The notes beneath the pieces were generated by a model. It was not told the DNA's origin, made no database searches, and saw only the letters and a program-made list of their open reading frames with translations. This document shows, one piece after another, positions 33,283 to 42,396 of a stretch of 64,000 bases of DNA. Where the stretch lies: assembly GCF_013426915.1 (NCBI RefSeq), contig NZ_AP023179.1, positions 2,356,001-2,420,000 on the forward strand. The letters run 5' to 3'. Every line of letters starts with the position of its first letter. The stretch's first letter is position 1. The translations under genes and the position numbers were made by a program. This DNA comes from Paraburkholderia sp. PGU19 (lineage in GTDB: Bacteria > Pseudomonadota > Gammaproteobacteria > Burkholderiales > Burkholderiaceae).

Positions 33283-36139
33283 AGCGGATCTCGACGGGCT
33301 GATAGTGGGCTTCGAGGGCATTGAGCGCGGGCGTGTCGAAGCGTACGTAGGCGCCGTCGCGTTGCAGCGGCACCGCGCGGCCCGCGATGCTCGCGGTGCA
33401 GCTTTGTGCATTCGCGAGCTTCACGAACGGCTGGTAGTAGCTGCCGAACTCGAACGACAGGTTCTTGCCGTCGCGCTTGAAATCGCGCACGAAGCCATTG
33501 GCTTCGGCGATGTACGGCAGCGCATCCGCTTTCGACAGCGCACCTGCAGCGTCAAAAGACACGCGCGCCGCGCCATCGGTGATATGGATGTACGTGCCGT
33601 CCGGGCCCGCCGCGTAGCCCGTCACGCCGCGCGACGCATGCAGATCGGGCGATGTTGTCAGCGGCCAGTGCAGTTCGCGCACTTCGCCGTTGCCGCGCAC
33701 GATCCAGTCGCTCGACTTCGCGTTCGACGCCTCGCTCTGCACCGTGCGCGCGACGGCGAACGAACGCCAGTCGAGCACCTTGTGCGCGTAGTCCGTCATA
33801 TGCACGGGCAGCACCGGCTGCTTGAGCACGGCCGCGAAAATCTGGTCGAGCGCGCGCAGCGACGCGACCTTCGTGCCGCTATACATGTGGTAGTAGATGT
33901 CGATCGGCTTGAAGCGCAGCGGCTTGTCCGTCATGTCGAAGGTTTCGAGCACGCGCGTGAAGCCATAGAACGGGCCGAGCCAGTCGTTCGTGTAGACGTT
34001 CTCGTCCTGGTTCGGCGCATACACCTGATACGCGCCCGGCCCTTTCAGCACGCCGATGGGCGCGATATTGGTCCAGCTGTTCGCGCTCTTCGTGATCACG
34101 GTGTCGCCGCCGTTCACGTTGTCGACGCCCGCCTGATAAACCTTCCGCACGACGATCGCGGGCGGCTCGCAGTTGCCCGGCCACTGCAGGATCGTCGTCT
34201 TCTTGCCCGGGGGCGCGAGACGCGTATTGATGTAGTCGATCGAGCCCGTAACTTCACGGTCGATATTGAACGTGTAGTTCGGGATGTTCAGCGAGAACGC
34301 CGTGTCACCGCCGCCGCGGTCGATACGCTCGCCCGTCTTCGCATCGACGTTCTCCCACTCGAACGGATGCGAATACGTGTGCGTGCCGATCGCGACATAA
34401 GGCAGCGCGAACATCTTGCGCGCGATCTCTTCGAGTCGCGGCGAGATCTGCGGATACAGGCCCTTCGGCCCCACTTCGCCTTCGATCACCGACAGCGTCA
34501 TCGGCACCTTGTAGCGCGTGAAAATCTGCTGGAACAGCGCTTCGCCCGAATAGTCGGCGCCCGGGAATTCCGCGCGCGACGCGAAGCCGTCGCCATCCAC
34601 GTGCGACATAAACAGACGCCGGCCGTTTTCCGTCGTGACGCTCGGCGACGGCATCGGTTGCAGACGCAACGCCTGACGCAGGAACTCGATCGGCTGAATG
34701 GCCCAGCGCTCCTGGCCGATGCCGTTGAGCGAGACCACTGTGTAGGGGCTCATCGCGAAGCCGCCCCACGGCGTGATCGCAATCTGGTCGAGCGTCGCTT
34801 CGCCGCTCTTCACCCGCAGCAGCGACTTGCTCGCGCTGCCGACTTGCACGCCCGTCAGATCGCGCGTGCCGAGCTTTGGATCGACTTCGAAACCCACCAT
34901 CGGATCGCGCGTGACAACTTCGATCTTGTCAGCGAACGGCCCTGCCACGGCTTGAAGATCGAGCGCGCGCCCTTCATCTTCTGCTGCATCGAAGCCGAAC
35001 TGGCCGAGAAACACCATCGGCACGCGCGCGGCGAGACGCGCATCGACCCACGCGCGCCACGCGCCGCTGTTCGGCGTCTCGTCGCCCTGTAGCCACGCGA
35101 CGACGCCCGCATAGCGGTCCGGCGTGATGCCCTCGGGCAACGGCTCGTGGACGTTCGCGTATTCGACGTCGTAGCCGAGATAGTTGAGCGGCGTCGCGAG
35201 ATCGCGCACGCCAGGTGTTTCGTCGAGCGGCAAGTCTTCGTCGCTGTCCTGCACGATCAGCACCTTCCGCGGCAGCACTTCAATCGCGCCGATGCCGACC
35301 GCGTTCATCGATGCGTTCGTCACATACGGCGTGACGCCCGCGGCGAGCACCTGCGCGGCCGTTGCGCGCGCGCAGGCGCGGTCGTCGGCGGGACAGGTTT
35401 CGATCGATACGACGGGCACGCCCGTCGATTGCGTGAACTGTTGCGCGGCGGCGCTGCGCGCGTCGCGCTCGCCTGCCGCGACATTGCCGCTCGCCGCGTC
35501 GCGCACGAGCGACGGGCCGACCACCGCATATAGCGCTTTCGCGTGCGGCAACGCGGCCTGCAACGCCGCGTCGCCGCCGATCACGAGACGCGCGTCGGGA
35601 TGCGCAGCGCGGATCGCATCGACGGCTGCAATGGCCGCCGGCGTGTCGAGCAGGAAGCCGCGATAGCCGCGCTGCCAGAGCGGTTCGATCTGTGCAGCGA
35701 CGAATGCGTCGGGCGTGGCTTGCGCGGCATCGGCATGCGTGCGCGCAAGCCACACGGTATGACGCAACGGATGCGCGACAGGGTCGAAGCCGCTGGCGGG
35801 ATCGATCACGACGGCATCGAACGCCTGCAACTCGCCAACGGGCACGCGCGAGCCATAGAAGAATGCGAGATTGACGTGCGGCGCCTGTGCGCCGCCCGAT
35901 GCTTGCGCGTGCAACTGAGCAGACGCGGGAGCCTGGGCCTGAGTCTGCGCATGCGCGGCGACGCCCTGCAGCGCAAGCGCGGCTGTCGCCGTGAGCGCAA
36001 CCATGCGAGCGTGCGCGAGCGCACGAACGAGAGCGCGCGATTGCGCCATCATCGCTCTGTACATTCGCGGCTTATCGCCTTGCATTACCCCGTCGAGCGC
36101 CGGTCGCGCTTCGAATATCGATTGAATCCCCACTGGCAT
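33272..36139 (-). CDS. pelA: PelA, Pel deacetylase with a degenerate hydrolase domain
   Basis: A 955-residue periplasmic protein. The signal segment is MVALTATAALALQGVAAHAQ; starts at 36139, 36085 or 36064 are all possible. Then come a hydrolase-type barrel (about 88-285), a reductase-like domain (290-400) and a CE4-like deacetylase. The deacetylase keeps its metal residues: SHVDGDGF (Asp515, Asp517) and GTHTYSHPF (His587, His591). The hydrolase barrel is eroded: GYRGFLLDTPAAIAAV keeps only the first Asp, and the AFESLF motif is replaced by LYAVVGPSLV, losing the catalytic Glu. It is the first gene of the operon. Deacetylation makes Pel cationic for export; hydrolysis is probably absent from this protein. 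Confidence 0.92.
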   Translation of the reverse strand: MPVGIQSIFEARPALDGVMQGDKPRMYRAMMAQSRALVRALAHARMVALTATAALALQGVAAHAQTQAQAPASAQLHAQASGGAQAPHVNLAFFYGSRVPVGELQAFDAVVIDPASGFDPVAHPLRHTVWLARTHADAAQATPDAFVAAQIEPLWQRGYRGFLLDTPAAIAAVDAIRAAHPDARLVIGGDAALQAALPHAKALYAVVGPSLVRDAASGNVAAGERDARSAAAQQFTQSTGVPVVSIETCPADDRACARATAAQVLAAGVTPYVTNASMNAVGIGAIEVLPRKVLIVQDSDEDLPLDETPGVRDLATPLNYLGYDVEYANVHEPLPEGITPDRYAGVVAWLQGDETPNSGAWRAWVDARLAARVPMVFLGQFGFDAAEDEGRALDLQAVAGPFADKIEVVTRDPMVGFEVDPKLGTRDLTGVQVGSASKSLLRVKSGEATLDQIAITPWGGFAMSPYTVVSLNGIGQERWAIQPIEFLRQALRLQPMPSPSVTTENGRRLFMSHVDGDGFASRAEFPGADYSGEALFQQIFTRYKVPMTLSVIEGEVGPKGLYPQISPRLEEIARKMFALPYVAIGTHTYSHPFEWENVDAKTGERIDRGGGDTAFSLNIPNYTFNIDREVTGSIDYINTRLAPPGKKTTILQWPGNCEPPAIVVRKVYQAGVDNVNGGDTVITKSANSWTNIAPIGVLKGPGAYQVYAPNQDENVYTNDWLGPFYGFTRVLETFDMTDKPLRFKPIDIYYHMYSGTKVASLRALDQIFAAVLKQPVLPVHMTDYAHKVLDWRSFAVARTVQSEASNAKSSDWIVRGNGEVRELHWPLTTSPDLHASRGVTGYAAGPDGTYIHITDGAARVSFDAAGALSKADALPYIAEANGFVRDFKRDGKNLSFEFGSYYQPFVKLANAQSCTASIAGRAVPLQRDGAYVRFDTPALNALEAHYQPVEIRCER

Positions 36140-36644
36140 ACGATTTTTTCTTCGGTTTATTACTTTTTTACCGACCGGCTTTAAAGCGCCGGTTTTCCCC
36201 GGGATTTATGTCCCTACGGCAGCATTGGATGACCAAATGTCAAATACCCGGCCATCCGCCACATGCGGATGAAAATCTGCAGACTGGAAAGATCAGAGGA
36301 TATGAAGCGCTATCTCTGTGAATCGGCGCGAATTCTAACGCGTCCAACGTCAAAAAAGACGGGTGTCGCAAAAATATCACGCGGCTGAAAACGCTTTAAC
36401 GACGGGCAAAAAGCGATACTGGATTAATCTGAGAAAGGCTCGCAAACGTTAAACAGATAATCGCGAACGCATATTCACTTTTCATTATTTTTCAATTTGG
36501 CGCCAACACAATACCCGATATTTGATGCAGGGCGTGTCCATTTTAAAGTCCAATATTTCGCTATTGAGAGGCGCGCAAACGATTTCGCGGTTGCAACGCG
36601 TTGCAACTCGCGTCGACGCGCACGTTCATGCGATCATCGGGCGT
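36140..36644. other. Divergent control region between pelA and an AraC-type gene
   Basis: About 500 bp that is clearly A/T-richer than the surrounding genes, as expected for promoters. On the minus strand TTGACA occurs at 36239-36244 but no convincing -10 element follows. A dyad ACCGGC, 8 nt, GCCGGT lies at 36175-36194, just ahead of pelA, and could act in the leader. I saw no sigma-54 type GG-N10-GC element on the pelA side. The long upstream frame of the AraC gene (from 36522) lacks family similarity and was left out. Confidence 0.4.
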
Positions 36645-37460
36645 ATGAACGATCAACGTTTTTGGTGCGATCCGCAGCTGCCGTTCGTCGAAAGCCGGCT
36701 CGCTTCTCATTCCCGCGCGTGCTATGTGCCGCATACGCACGACACGCTATCGATCGGCGCCGTCGACAGCGGACACAGCAACTACACGTGCGGTGACGAC
36801 CGCGCGCGCCTCGGTCCGGGCAGTCTCGTGCTGATCCCGGCGATGCGGGTCCACTCGTGCAATCCCGATAAGGAGAGCGAGTGGAGCTATCAGATGCTTC
36901 ATCTCGACGTCGCATGGGCGAGCGCAGTGCTGCACGAGAACGGCAGCGCGGACGCCGATACCGTGCTCGCGTGTCCGTCGATCAACCAGAACCGCGAAGC
37001 GTACCTGCGTTACTGCGCGCTCAACCGGCTGTTGTTCTCGAACGCGGATAGCGCCGAGAAGGAAGCCGCACTGATCCTGTTCGTCAGCGAACGCTCGTGG
37101 CTCGGCGAGGCGCGCGACGTGCCGCCCGTGCCGCGCATCGCAGCCGAACGCCTCGCGCGCATCACCCGTCTTCTGCATGACGCGTACGGCGAGCGCCTGC
37201 CCATCGCGCAACTCGCGCAGATGGCGGGCATGAGCCGCTATGCGTTCATTCGCGCGTTCCGTGCTGCGACGGGCATGTCGCCCCACGCGTATCAGCTCGA
37301 TCTGCGCATCAACGCGGCGCGACGTCTGTTGCGTCACGGACGCGCGCTCACGGCCATCGCGCATGAACTCGGTTTCGCGGATCAGGCGCATTTCCAGCGC
37401 GCCTTCAAGGAGCGCGTCGCGATGACGCCCGGCGCTTACCGCCGCGCGGCCGTATCGTAA
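36645..37460 (+). CDS. AraC family transcriptional regulator
   Basis: A 271-residue regulator with an N-terminal cupin-like sensor (CYVPHTHDTLSIGAVDSGHS, RLGPGSLVLIPAMRVHSCNP) and a C-terminal pair of helix-turn-helices (LPIAQLAQMAGMSRYAFIRA and LTAIAHELGFADQAHFQRAF). The MNDQRFWC start is preferred because the sensor domain begins there. A LysE-family exporter gene follows at 88 bp on the same strand, a pairing common in proteobacteria, so it probably controls that exporter. It is also divergent from pelA, so a role in Pel control cannot be excluded. Confidence 0.88.
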   Translation: MNDQRFWCDPQLPFVESRLASHSRACYVPHTHDTLSIGAVDSGHSNYTCGDDRARLGPGSLVLIPAMRVHSCNPDKESEWSYQMLHLDVAWASAVLHENGSADADTVLACPSINQNREAYLRYCALNRLLFSNADSAEKEAALILFVSERSWLGEARDVPPVPRIAAERLARITRLLHDAYGERLPIAQLAQMAGMSRYAFIRAFRAATGMSPHAYQLDLRINAARRLLRHGRALTAIAHELGFADQAHFQRAFKERVAMTPGAYRRAAVS

Positions 37461-37548
37461 GCGCGCTCTTCTGCGTCGCGCCGCGCACTTTTCTTCAATA
37501 TCTTCGTTCGCCTGTCCAGCAGACTCCCGTCAAACACAAGGAGTCGAG

Positions 37549-38199
37549 ATGGGTCTTTCTCTGCAGCAATTCGCGATGGTCGCGGGCGCGCATCTTCTTG
37601 CGCTGCTCAGCCCCGGCCCGGATTTTTTTCTGATCGCGCGCAGTGCGCTGTTGCGCGGCTGGCGCAAGACGGGCGCCGTATGCTTCGGTATTGCCTGCGC
37701 GAACGGCGTGTTCATCGCACTCGCGGTGGGCGGCTTTGCGGCGCTGAATCGGCATGGGATCGCCTTCGCGCTCGTGCAGGCGGCGGGCTGCGCGTATCTG
37801 TTCTATCTCGGCGTATTGATGCTTCGGCATGCAAGAGCGGCATCGATTGCGGCGCATGTGCAGGATGATTCGCCTGCCTCGAAGACGGGCGCGTGGCATG
37901 CGCGTTTCGCGATTGGCTTTGCATCCGCGATTCTCAATCCGAAGAACGCGCTCTTCTACGCAAGCCTGTTTGCGTTGCTCGCGGCCCGCGATGCGCCGTT
38001 CGGCGCACAGATCATGTACGGCGTATGGATGTTCGCTGCCGTATTCGGGTGGGATCTGCTCGTCGCGATGGGCATCGGACATCCGGCCGTGGTCGCGCGC
38101 TTCACGAGGCATAGCGCCGCGATCGAACGCGTCACGGGCGTCGTGCTGCTCGCAATCGCAGCGAGCGTGCTGACGATGCTTACACGCGAGTGGCTATGA
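37549..38199 (+). CDS. LysE family amino-acid/metabolite exporter
   Basis: A 216-residue membrane protein of the RhtB/LysE superfamily with about six helices: AGAHLLALLSPGPDFFLIAR at the N-terminus is the RhtB-type signature, GIACANGVFIALAVGGFAAL follows, and FAIGFASAILNPKNALFYAS is the second conserved block. AAGGAG seven bases before ATG. Family members export homoserine, threonine, leucine or other amino acids. The pairing with the upstream AraC-type gene suggests induction by the exported compound. It differs clearly from the other LysE-type gene in this window. Confidence 0.9.
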   Translation: MGLSLQQFAMVAGAHLLALLSPGPDFFLIARSALLRGWRKTGAVCFGIACANGVFIALAVGGFAALNRHGIAFALVQAAGCAYLFYLGVLMLRHARAASIAAHVQDDSPASKTGAWHARFAIGFASAILNPKNALFYASLFALLAARDAPFGAQIMYGVWMFAAVFGWDLLVAMGIGHPAVVARFTRHSAAIERVTGVVLLAIAASVLTMLTREWL

Positions 38200-38223
38200 G
38201 GTCGTTGTAGCAATGACTCTGCG

Positions 38224-38715
38224 TCATCGATTGTTATCGATCAATGCGGCAAGCTCATCGATCCTGTCAGGCGCAAACACGCTGATGCCATGCCGTTCGA
38301 GCAATGCGGCCGTCACGCCGGATGCGTCGTGCGCGACGCGCGAAAACGTGCCGTCGTAGATGAAGCTGCTGCCGCACGATGGACTGCCGTCGGCAAGCAG
38401 CGCATAGCGGCAGCCATGCGCAAGCGCCTGCTGGAGCGCGTGGCGCGCCCCGTCGAGGAAAAGCGCGGTGACGTCCGCGCCATCGTTATCGCGGATGCTG
38501 GCCGTGCCGTCCAGCACGTCGCGTCCATTGCGGCGCAACTGGATTTCGGCCGGACGGCGCGGCGTGCCGAAGCCTGCCGCCACTTCCGGGCACACGACGA
38601 CGAGCCGCCCTTCATCGTGCCACGTCTGCAGCAGCACGCTTGCGAGCGTCTTCGCGGAACCGTCGTATCGCACCGGCAGACCGGCGAGGCACGCGCTAAC
38701 GAGTATCCTTTCCAT
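38224..38715 (-). CDS. DUF523 family protein
   Basis: A 163-residue protein of the DUF523 family: [20 protein letters not shown] at the start, [20 protein letters not shown] in the middle and [19 protein letters not shown] with its conserved Cys residues. The positions of Cys9 and the SPSCGSS Cys suggest thiol or metal chemistry, but no reaction is established for the family. The ATG before ERILVSAC is the family start; the in-frame extension upstream is low-complexity. It converges with the exporter gene and is divergent from the DUF1328 gene. Confidence 0.85.
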   Translation of the reverse strand: MERILVSACLAGLPVRYDGSAKTLASVLLQTWHDEGRLVVVCPEVAAGFGTPRRPAEIQLRRNGRDVLDGTASIRDNDGADVTALFLDGARHALQQALAHGCRYALLADGSPSCGSSFIYDGTFSRVAHDASGVTAALLERHGISVFAPDRIDELAALIDNNR

Positions 38716-38880
38716 AAGGGGACGATTGGGTTTCAGTGCGCCGCGGCGTTCGACCGATGCGAGATGGGCACGGGTGTTGCTCCATCCCGTGACGGCGGCG
38801 CCTGTGTCTGTCGATGCGGTTCCCGCGCGTGGGTCGGTCATCGGATCGATCTGTCCAGCAATCCTTTGGTGGAGACTTCC

Positions 38881-39042
38881 ATGCTTCGATACGCTGCCAT
38901 CTTTTTCGTCATCGCCATTATCGCGGCAATCTTCGGGTTTGGCGGCATCGCCGCCGGCGCTGCCGAAATAGCGAAGGTGCTGTTCTTTATCTTTATCGTG
39001 ATCTTTCTCGTTACGCTGCTCATGGGCGTGATCAGACGTTGA
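38881..39042 (+). CDS. DUF1328 small membrane protein
   Basis: A 53-residue protein: [20 protein letters not shown], then [20 protein letters not shown] and a final [13 protein letters not shown]. Two hydrophobic helices joined by the conserved GFGGIA/AAEIAK turn identify the DUF1328 (UPF0391) family, which is often induced by stress and of unknown role. GGAG seven bases before ATG supports the start. Confidence 0.9.
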   Translation: MLRYAAIFFVIAIIAAIFGFGGIAAGAAEIAKVLFFIFIVIFLVTLLMGVIRR

Positions 39043-39151
39043 GGCTGCACGCGGGTCTTTTGCATCTTCACGCGTTAGCGAAGTGACCGCCCTTGCCGGC
39101 GGACGTGCAATTTATAGTGCGTCCGCTTGCAATACTTTCCTCCCCCTAGCA

Positions 39152-39355
39152 CTACGCCCCGGCGCGCGACTCCAGCGCGCTCAGCGCCTCATCCAGCCTT
39201 CGCGCGCGGTTCTTCTGAGCAGGAATACGCGCGGCGGCCGACACGTCGTCGACGCGCTTGCGCCAGTACGACAGCGGTATGTGATCCGTGCCGGAAATCC
39301 GCGCCAATACATGCTCGAGATGGTCGAGAGCGGACTCAAGCTGGTGATGGTTCAT
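39152..39355 (-). CDS. Small conserved-looking hypothetical protein
   Basis: A 67-residue frame beginning MNHHQLESALDHLEHVLARI and ending RARRLDEALSALESRAGA. It is predicted mostly helical and charged, with no membrane segment. GGGGAAAGG lies just before the ATG. Codon usage is like the host's real genes, which is the main reason to keep it. No family is recognised and no neighbour explains it. It could be a small cytosolic helical protein; confidence is limited because of length. Confidence 0.5.
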   Translation of the reverse strand: MNHHQLESALDHLEHVLARISGTDHIPLSYWRKRVDDVSAAARIPAQKNRARRLDEALSALESRAGA

Positions 39356-39583
39356 GCCTTTCCCCGTGGCACCGTCCGCGCGGACCGACTGTGTCGTCGT
39401 GTGTCCATCGCGGCGGTGTCGAATTGATATGTCTTTCAGGAGGCCACTATAACGCTCGCCATCGGGATGACTCATCGAACGGCGAGCGTTTGCAGCCCTC
39501 GGACGCACAATATGACATCCGGGAAAAATCCCCCGCAAGCCCGCCGTCGCCGCCGTTGCGTATACGAGGAATCCTCATAACTT

Positions 39584-40255
39584 TCACGCGCTTGTAAAAC
39601 TGTCATCCTCCGGCGCCAGTCGCGGCATGTCGGGACTGAGATCGTAGTTCAGGAAACCGAGAATCAGCCGGACCATTTCGTCTTCGAACGCATCGGTGCC
39701 GAAGTAATGCGGGCGCTCCAGCGCCGTCGCGAGCAGCACGCCGGAGATCGCGCGAAACAGCACGAAGCGCGCTTCGTCGCGCGCAATACGTTTGCCCAGA
39801 TCCGGGTTCTCGCGGTTCAGCGTGCCTGCGATCAGTTCGAAGTAGCGCCGCATGCCCTGGCCGATCGCCGTGTCGGGCGCAGCGTCCGCCCATTCGGCGC
39901 GCAGGATGCTGTAGAGGCGCGGACGGTCGCCGATGAACGCCGCCGTCACGCGCATCATGCGGCGTGCGTTCAGGCCCGTGCCGAACGGCGCGGGCTGCGT
40001 GAGCGCTTCCTTCATCATCGCTGTGAGGCGTTCCAGCTCGCGACGCGCGAGCGCTTCGATCAACCCATCCTTGTTCGGAAAGTACTGGTAGATCGCGCCG
40101 ATGCTGAAGCCTGCCGTATCGGCGACGCGCTGTGTCGTCAGCCCTGCCTTGCCATGGGATTCGAGCGTGCGGGCGGCGGCTTCGAGAATGCTGTCGAGCG
40201 CGAATTCGGCGCGCGCCTGCTTGGGCTGCCGACGCGACGTGTGAGTCGTGGGCAA
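39584..40255 (-). CDS. TetR family transcriptional regulator
   Basis: A 223-residue regulator with the TetR helix-turn-helix at the N-terminus (FALDSILEAAARTLESHGKA, TQRVADTAGFSIGAIYQYFP, NKDGLIEALARREL) and an all-helical ligand domain. The start is a TTG five bases after GGAG; no nearby ATG keeps the DNA-binding domain whole. A 19-bp dyad lies 67 bp upstream and is probably its own operator. No efflux or oxidoreductase partner sits directly beside it, so its targets are unknown. Confidence 0.88.
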   Translation of the reverse strand: MPTTHTSRRQPKQARAEFALDSILEAAARTLESHGKAGLTTQRVADTAGFSIGAIYQYFPNKDGLIEALARRELERLTAMMKEALTQPAPFGTGLNARRMMRVTAAFIGDRPRLYSILRAEWADAAPDTAIGQGMRRYFELIAGTLNRENPDLGKRIARDEARFVLFRAISGVLLATALERPHYFGTDAFEDEMVRLILGFLNYDLSPDMPRLAPEDDSFTSA

Positions 40256-40322
40256 AGAAACTCCGTGAATGAATGAAGGTTGAAGATCGTTGGGTGTGCA
40301 ACCTGATGTGCCATCGAACCTC

Positions 40323-40341
40323 GATGCAAGCAGTTTGCATC
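40323..40341. promoter_or_regulatory. Probable TetR operator
   Basis: GATGCAA, 5 nt, TTGCATC: a perfect 7-bp inverted repeat, 67 bp upstream of the TetR gene start, the size and symmetry expected of a TetR-family site. Confidence 0.5.
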
Positions 40342-40421
40342 AACCATGCCGATGATGAAACACCATGACGAGAAAACGGTGCACGATGCCGCAGCGAGGT
40401 TATCACGCGCCTCGCCGCCTA

Positions 40422-41318
40422 TCACCGGCGTGGCGCTCTAGACGTGCGCTCGATGAAGTCGAGATCGAGCGCTTCGCAGAGGAAGGTCCGCAATGCGTCG
40501 ATGGCTGTTTCCTGCGCGCTCGCCGCCTGCCGCACGAACAGGCCGAGGTCGGCGGCGGGCGGCTCCGGCAGGCCGTCGGCGGCGCCGAGCACGCGCATCG
40601 TGTCGTAACGGATATTGCCGTCGAGCAGCACCGATACACCCAGCCCCGCCTCGACAGCCGACTGCACGGCGGGCAGGCTCGTGCTCGTGCAGACGACGCG
40701 CCACGCAATGCCCGCGCGCCGCAGCACCGTCATCACCTGCTGCTGCCACAGACACGCTCCGCCCAACGCGACGAGCGGCAGCGGCGACTGCGGGTCGGCA
40801 AGATAACCGCGCGCGCCGACCCAGAAGAGCGGCTGTGTCCACGTGACGAGCGGCGTGGCGTCGACCATCGCGGGATCGCCGACGAGCACATCGAGCGCGC
40901 CATCGTTGAGGCGTTGCGACAGCGCCGCGCTCGCATCGACGACGATCTCCAGCGCAACCTGCGGATGCGCGGCCGAAAAGCGCCGCAACGCGCGCGGCAG
41001 GCGGCCCACGGCAACGTCTTCGAGCATCCCCAGGCGCACGGTGCCCGCCACGTCGCCGACTTCGAGCGCGCGCCGGGCGTCCTCGCCCGCGCCGAGAATC
41101 GCGTGCGCGTACGGCAGCAGCCGGTGCCCGGCGTCCGTCAGCCGCACGCCTCGCGGCGAGCGCTCGAGCAGCCGCTGGCCGATGTCGTCTTCCAGACGGC
41201 GCAACTGCATGCTCACGGCCGCCTGCGTGCGCGCAAGACGCACCGCCGCCGCGCTGACCCCGCCCGTTTCGGCGACCGTCACGAAGGCTCTGAGAAGGCT
41301 GCTGTCGAAGTCGCGCAT
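40422..41318 (-). CDS. LysR family transcriptional regulator
   Basis: A 298-residue regulator whose N-terminus MRDFDSSLLRAFVTVAETGG and helix-turn-helix VRLARTQAAVSMQLRRLEDD are standard. The effector domain begins around GTVRLGMLEDVAVGRLPRAL. The ATG before RDFDSSL is preferred over one eight codons upstream because the family begins here. It is divergent from an EamA transporter gene with an A/T-rich dyad between them, so it probably regulates that exporter. Confidence 0.9.
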   Translation of the reverse strand: MRDFDSSLLRAFVTVAETGGVSAAAVRLARTQAAVSMQLRRLEDDIGQRLLERSPRGVRLTDAGHRLLPYAHAILGAGEDARRALEVGDVAGTVRLGMLEDVAVGRLPRALRRFSAAHPQVALEIVVDASAALSQRLNDGALDVLVGDPAMVDATPLVTWTQPLFWVGARGYLADPQSPLPLVALGGACLWQQQVMTVLRRAGIAWRVVCTSTSLPAVQSAVEAGLGVSVLLDGNIRYDTMRVLGAADGLPEPPAADLGLFVRQAASAQETAIDALRTFLCEALDLDFIERTSRAPRR

Positions 41319-41340
41319 TATTAGCGTCCGTGATAGCGGC

Positions 41341-41359
41341 ATAAGAAATATCAGCTTAT
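41341..41359. promoter_or_regulatory. Candidate LysR operator in the LysR/EamA intergenic region
   Basis: ATAAG, 9 nt, CTTAT, an inverted repeat in the short region between the divergent LysR and EamA genes. Confidence 0.4.
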
Positions 41360-41380
41360 CTTAATCCCCGTTTCGTCGAT

Positions 41381-42313
41381 ATGATGGGCCTGTCTGAAGT
41401 GCGCCCGCTCAAATCCATGAAAAATTCCACGCTCGCCGAACCGATCTCCTTTGACACCGCGCCGCCGTCGAGCGCCCCCAGGCGCCATATCGGCATGGCT
41501 GCGCTGCTCGGCCTGCTGTCGATGTCATGCGTGCAATTCGGCGCCGCCCTCTCCGCGCCGACGATGGCCGCATTCGGCGCGTTCAGCACGACGTGGTTGC
41601 GGCTTGCGTGGGCCGCTGTGATTCTCGCGCTCGTCGTGCGTCCGAAGCTGCGCAGCTACTCGCGTGCTCACTGGTTGGCGGCGGGCGTGCTCGGCGTGGC
41701 GATGGCGGGCATGACGCTATGTTTTTTTTCGGCGATCGAGCGCATTCCGCTCGGCCTTGCCGTTGCGATCGACTTTCTCGGACCGCTCACTGTCGCGACG
41801 CTCGGCGTGCGCCGCTTGCGCACGTTGCTGTGGCCGCTGCTCGCCGTCGCGGGCGTGCTGCTGCTCGCGCATGATCGTTCGGGTTGGATCGGCGAGCCTG
41901 TCGGCATGTTGCTCGCGGTGGGCGCCGCGTGCGGCTGGGGCGGCTATATCGTGTTGATGAAAAAGACGGGCGTGCTGTTCGATGGGCTGGAGGGGCTCTC
42001 CGTGTCGCTGATCGCGGCAGCGCTCGTCGCGACGCCCTTCGGCCTCGTCGAGCACGGCCTGCACATCGCGCCGATGCAGCTCGCCGCTACCGCGGGCCTC
42101 GCGGTGCTCGTGCCGCTGCTGCCGTATGCGCTTGAAATGATCGCGCTGCGCCACATGCCTGCGGCGTCGTTCGGCATTCTGATGAGCGTCGAGCCGGCCA
42201 TCGGTGCGGCGGCGGGTTTTATCGTGCTGAATCAGCCGATGACGGCGCTGCAACTGGCAGGCACGCTGTTCGTCGTGAGCGCGAGTGTGGGCGTGATCGT
42301 GACGTCGAAGTGA
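41381..42313 (+). CDS. EamA family transporter (RhtA-like)
   Basis: A 310-residue membrane protein with ten predicted helices in two EamA repeats. FSAIERIPLGLAVAIDFLGP in the first half and LEMIALRHMPAASFGILMSV, then EPAIGAAAGFIVLNQ in the second, resemble RhtA, the threonine/homoserine exporter. The start is uncertain: no good ribosome-binding site precedes either the first ATG or the one at MKNSTLAE (41417). Divergent from a LysR regulator. It is probably an efflux carrier for amino acids or related metabolites. Confidence 0.88.
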   Translation: MMGLSEVRPLKSMKNSTLAEPISFDTAPPSSAPRRHIGMAALLGLLSMSCVQFGAALSAPTMAAFGAFSTTWLRLAWAAVILALVVRPKLRSYSRAHWLAAGVLGVAMAGMTLCFFSAIERIPLGLAVAIDFLGPLTVATLGVRRLRTLLWPLLAVAGVLLLAHDRSGWIGEPVGMLLAVGAACGWGGYIVLMKKTGVLFDGLEGLSVSLIAAALVATPFGLVEHGLHIAPMQLAATAGLAVLVPLLPYALEMIALRHMPAASFGILMSVEPAIGAAAGFIVLNQPMTALQLAGTLFVVSASVGVIVTSK

Positions 42314-42396
42314 ACCGGGTGGGTCGGGTCTGAATGATGCGGCATGTGGGCCGTCTACAATTGACGGATCGCATGCCGACCTGCAAGGAACACATC

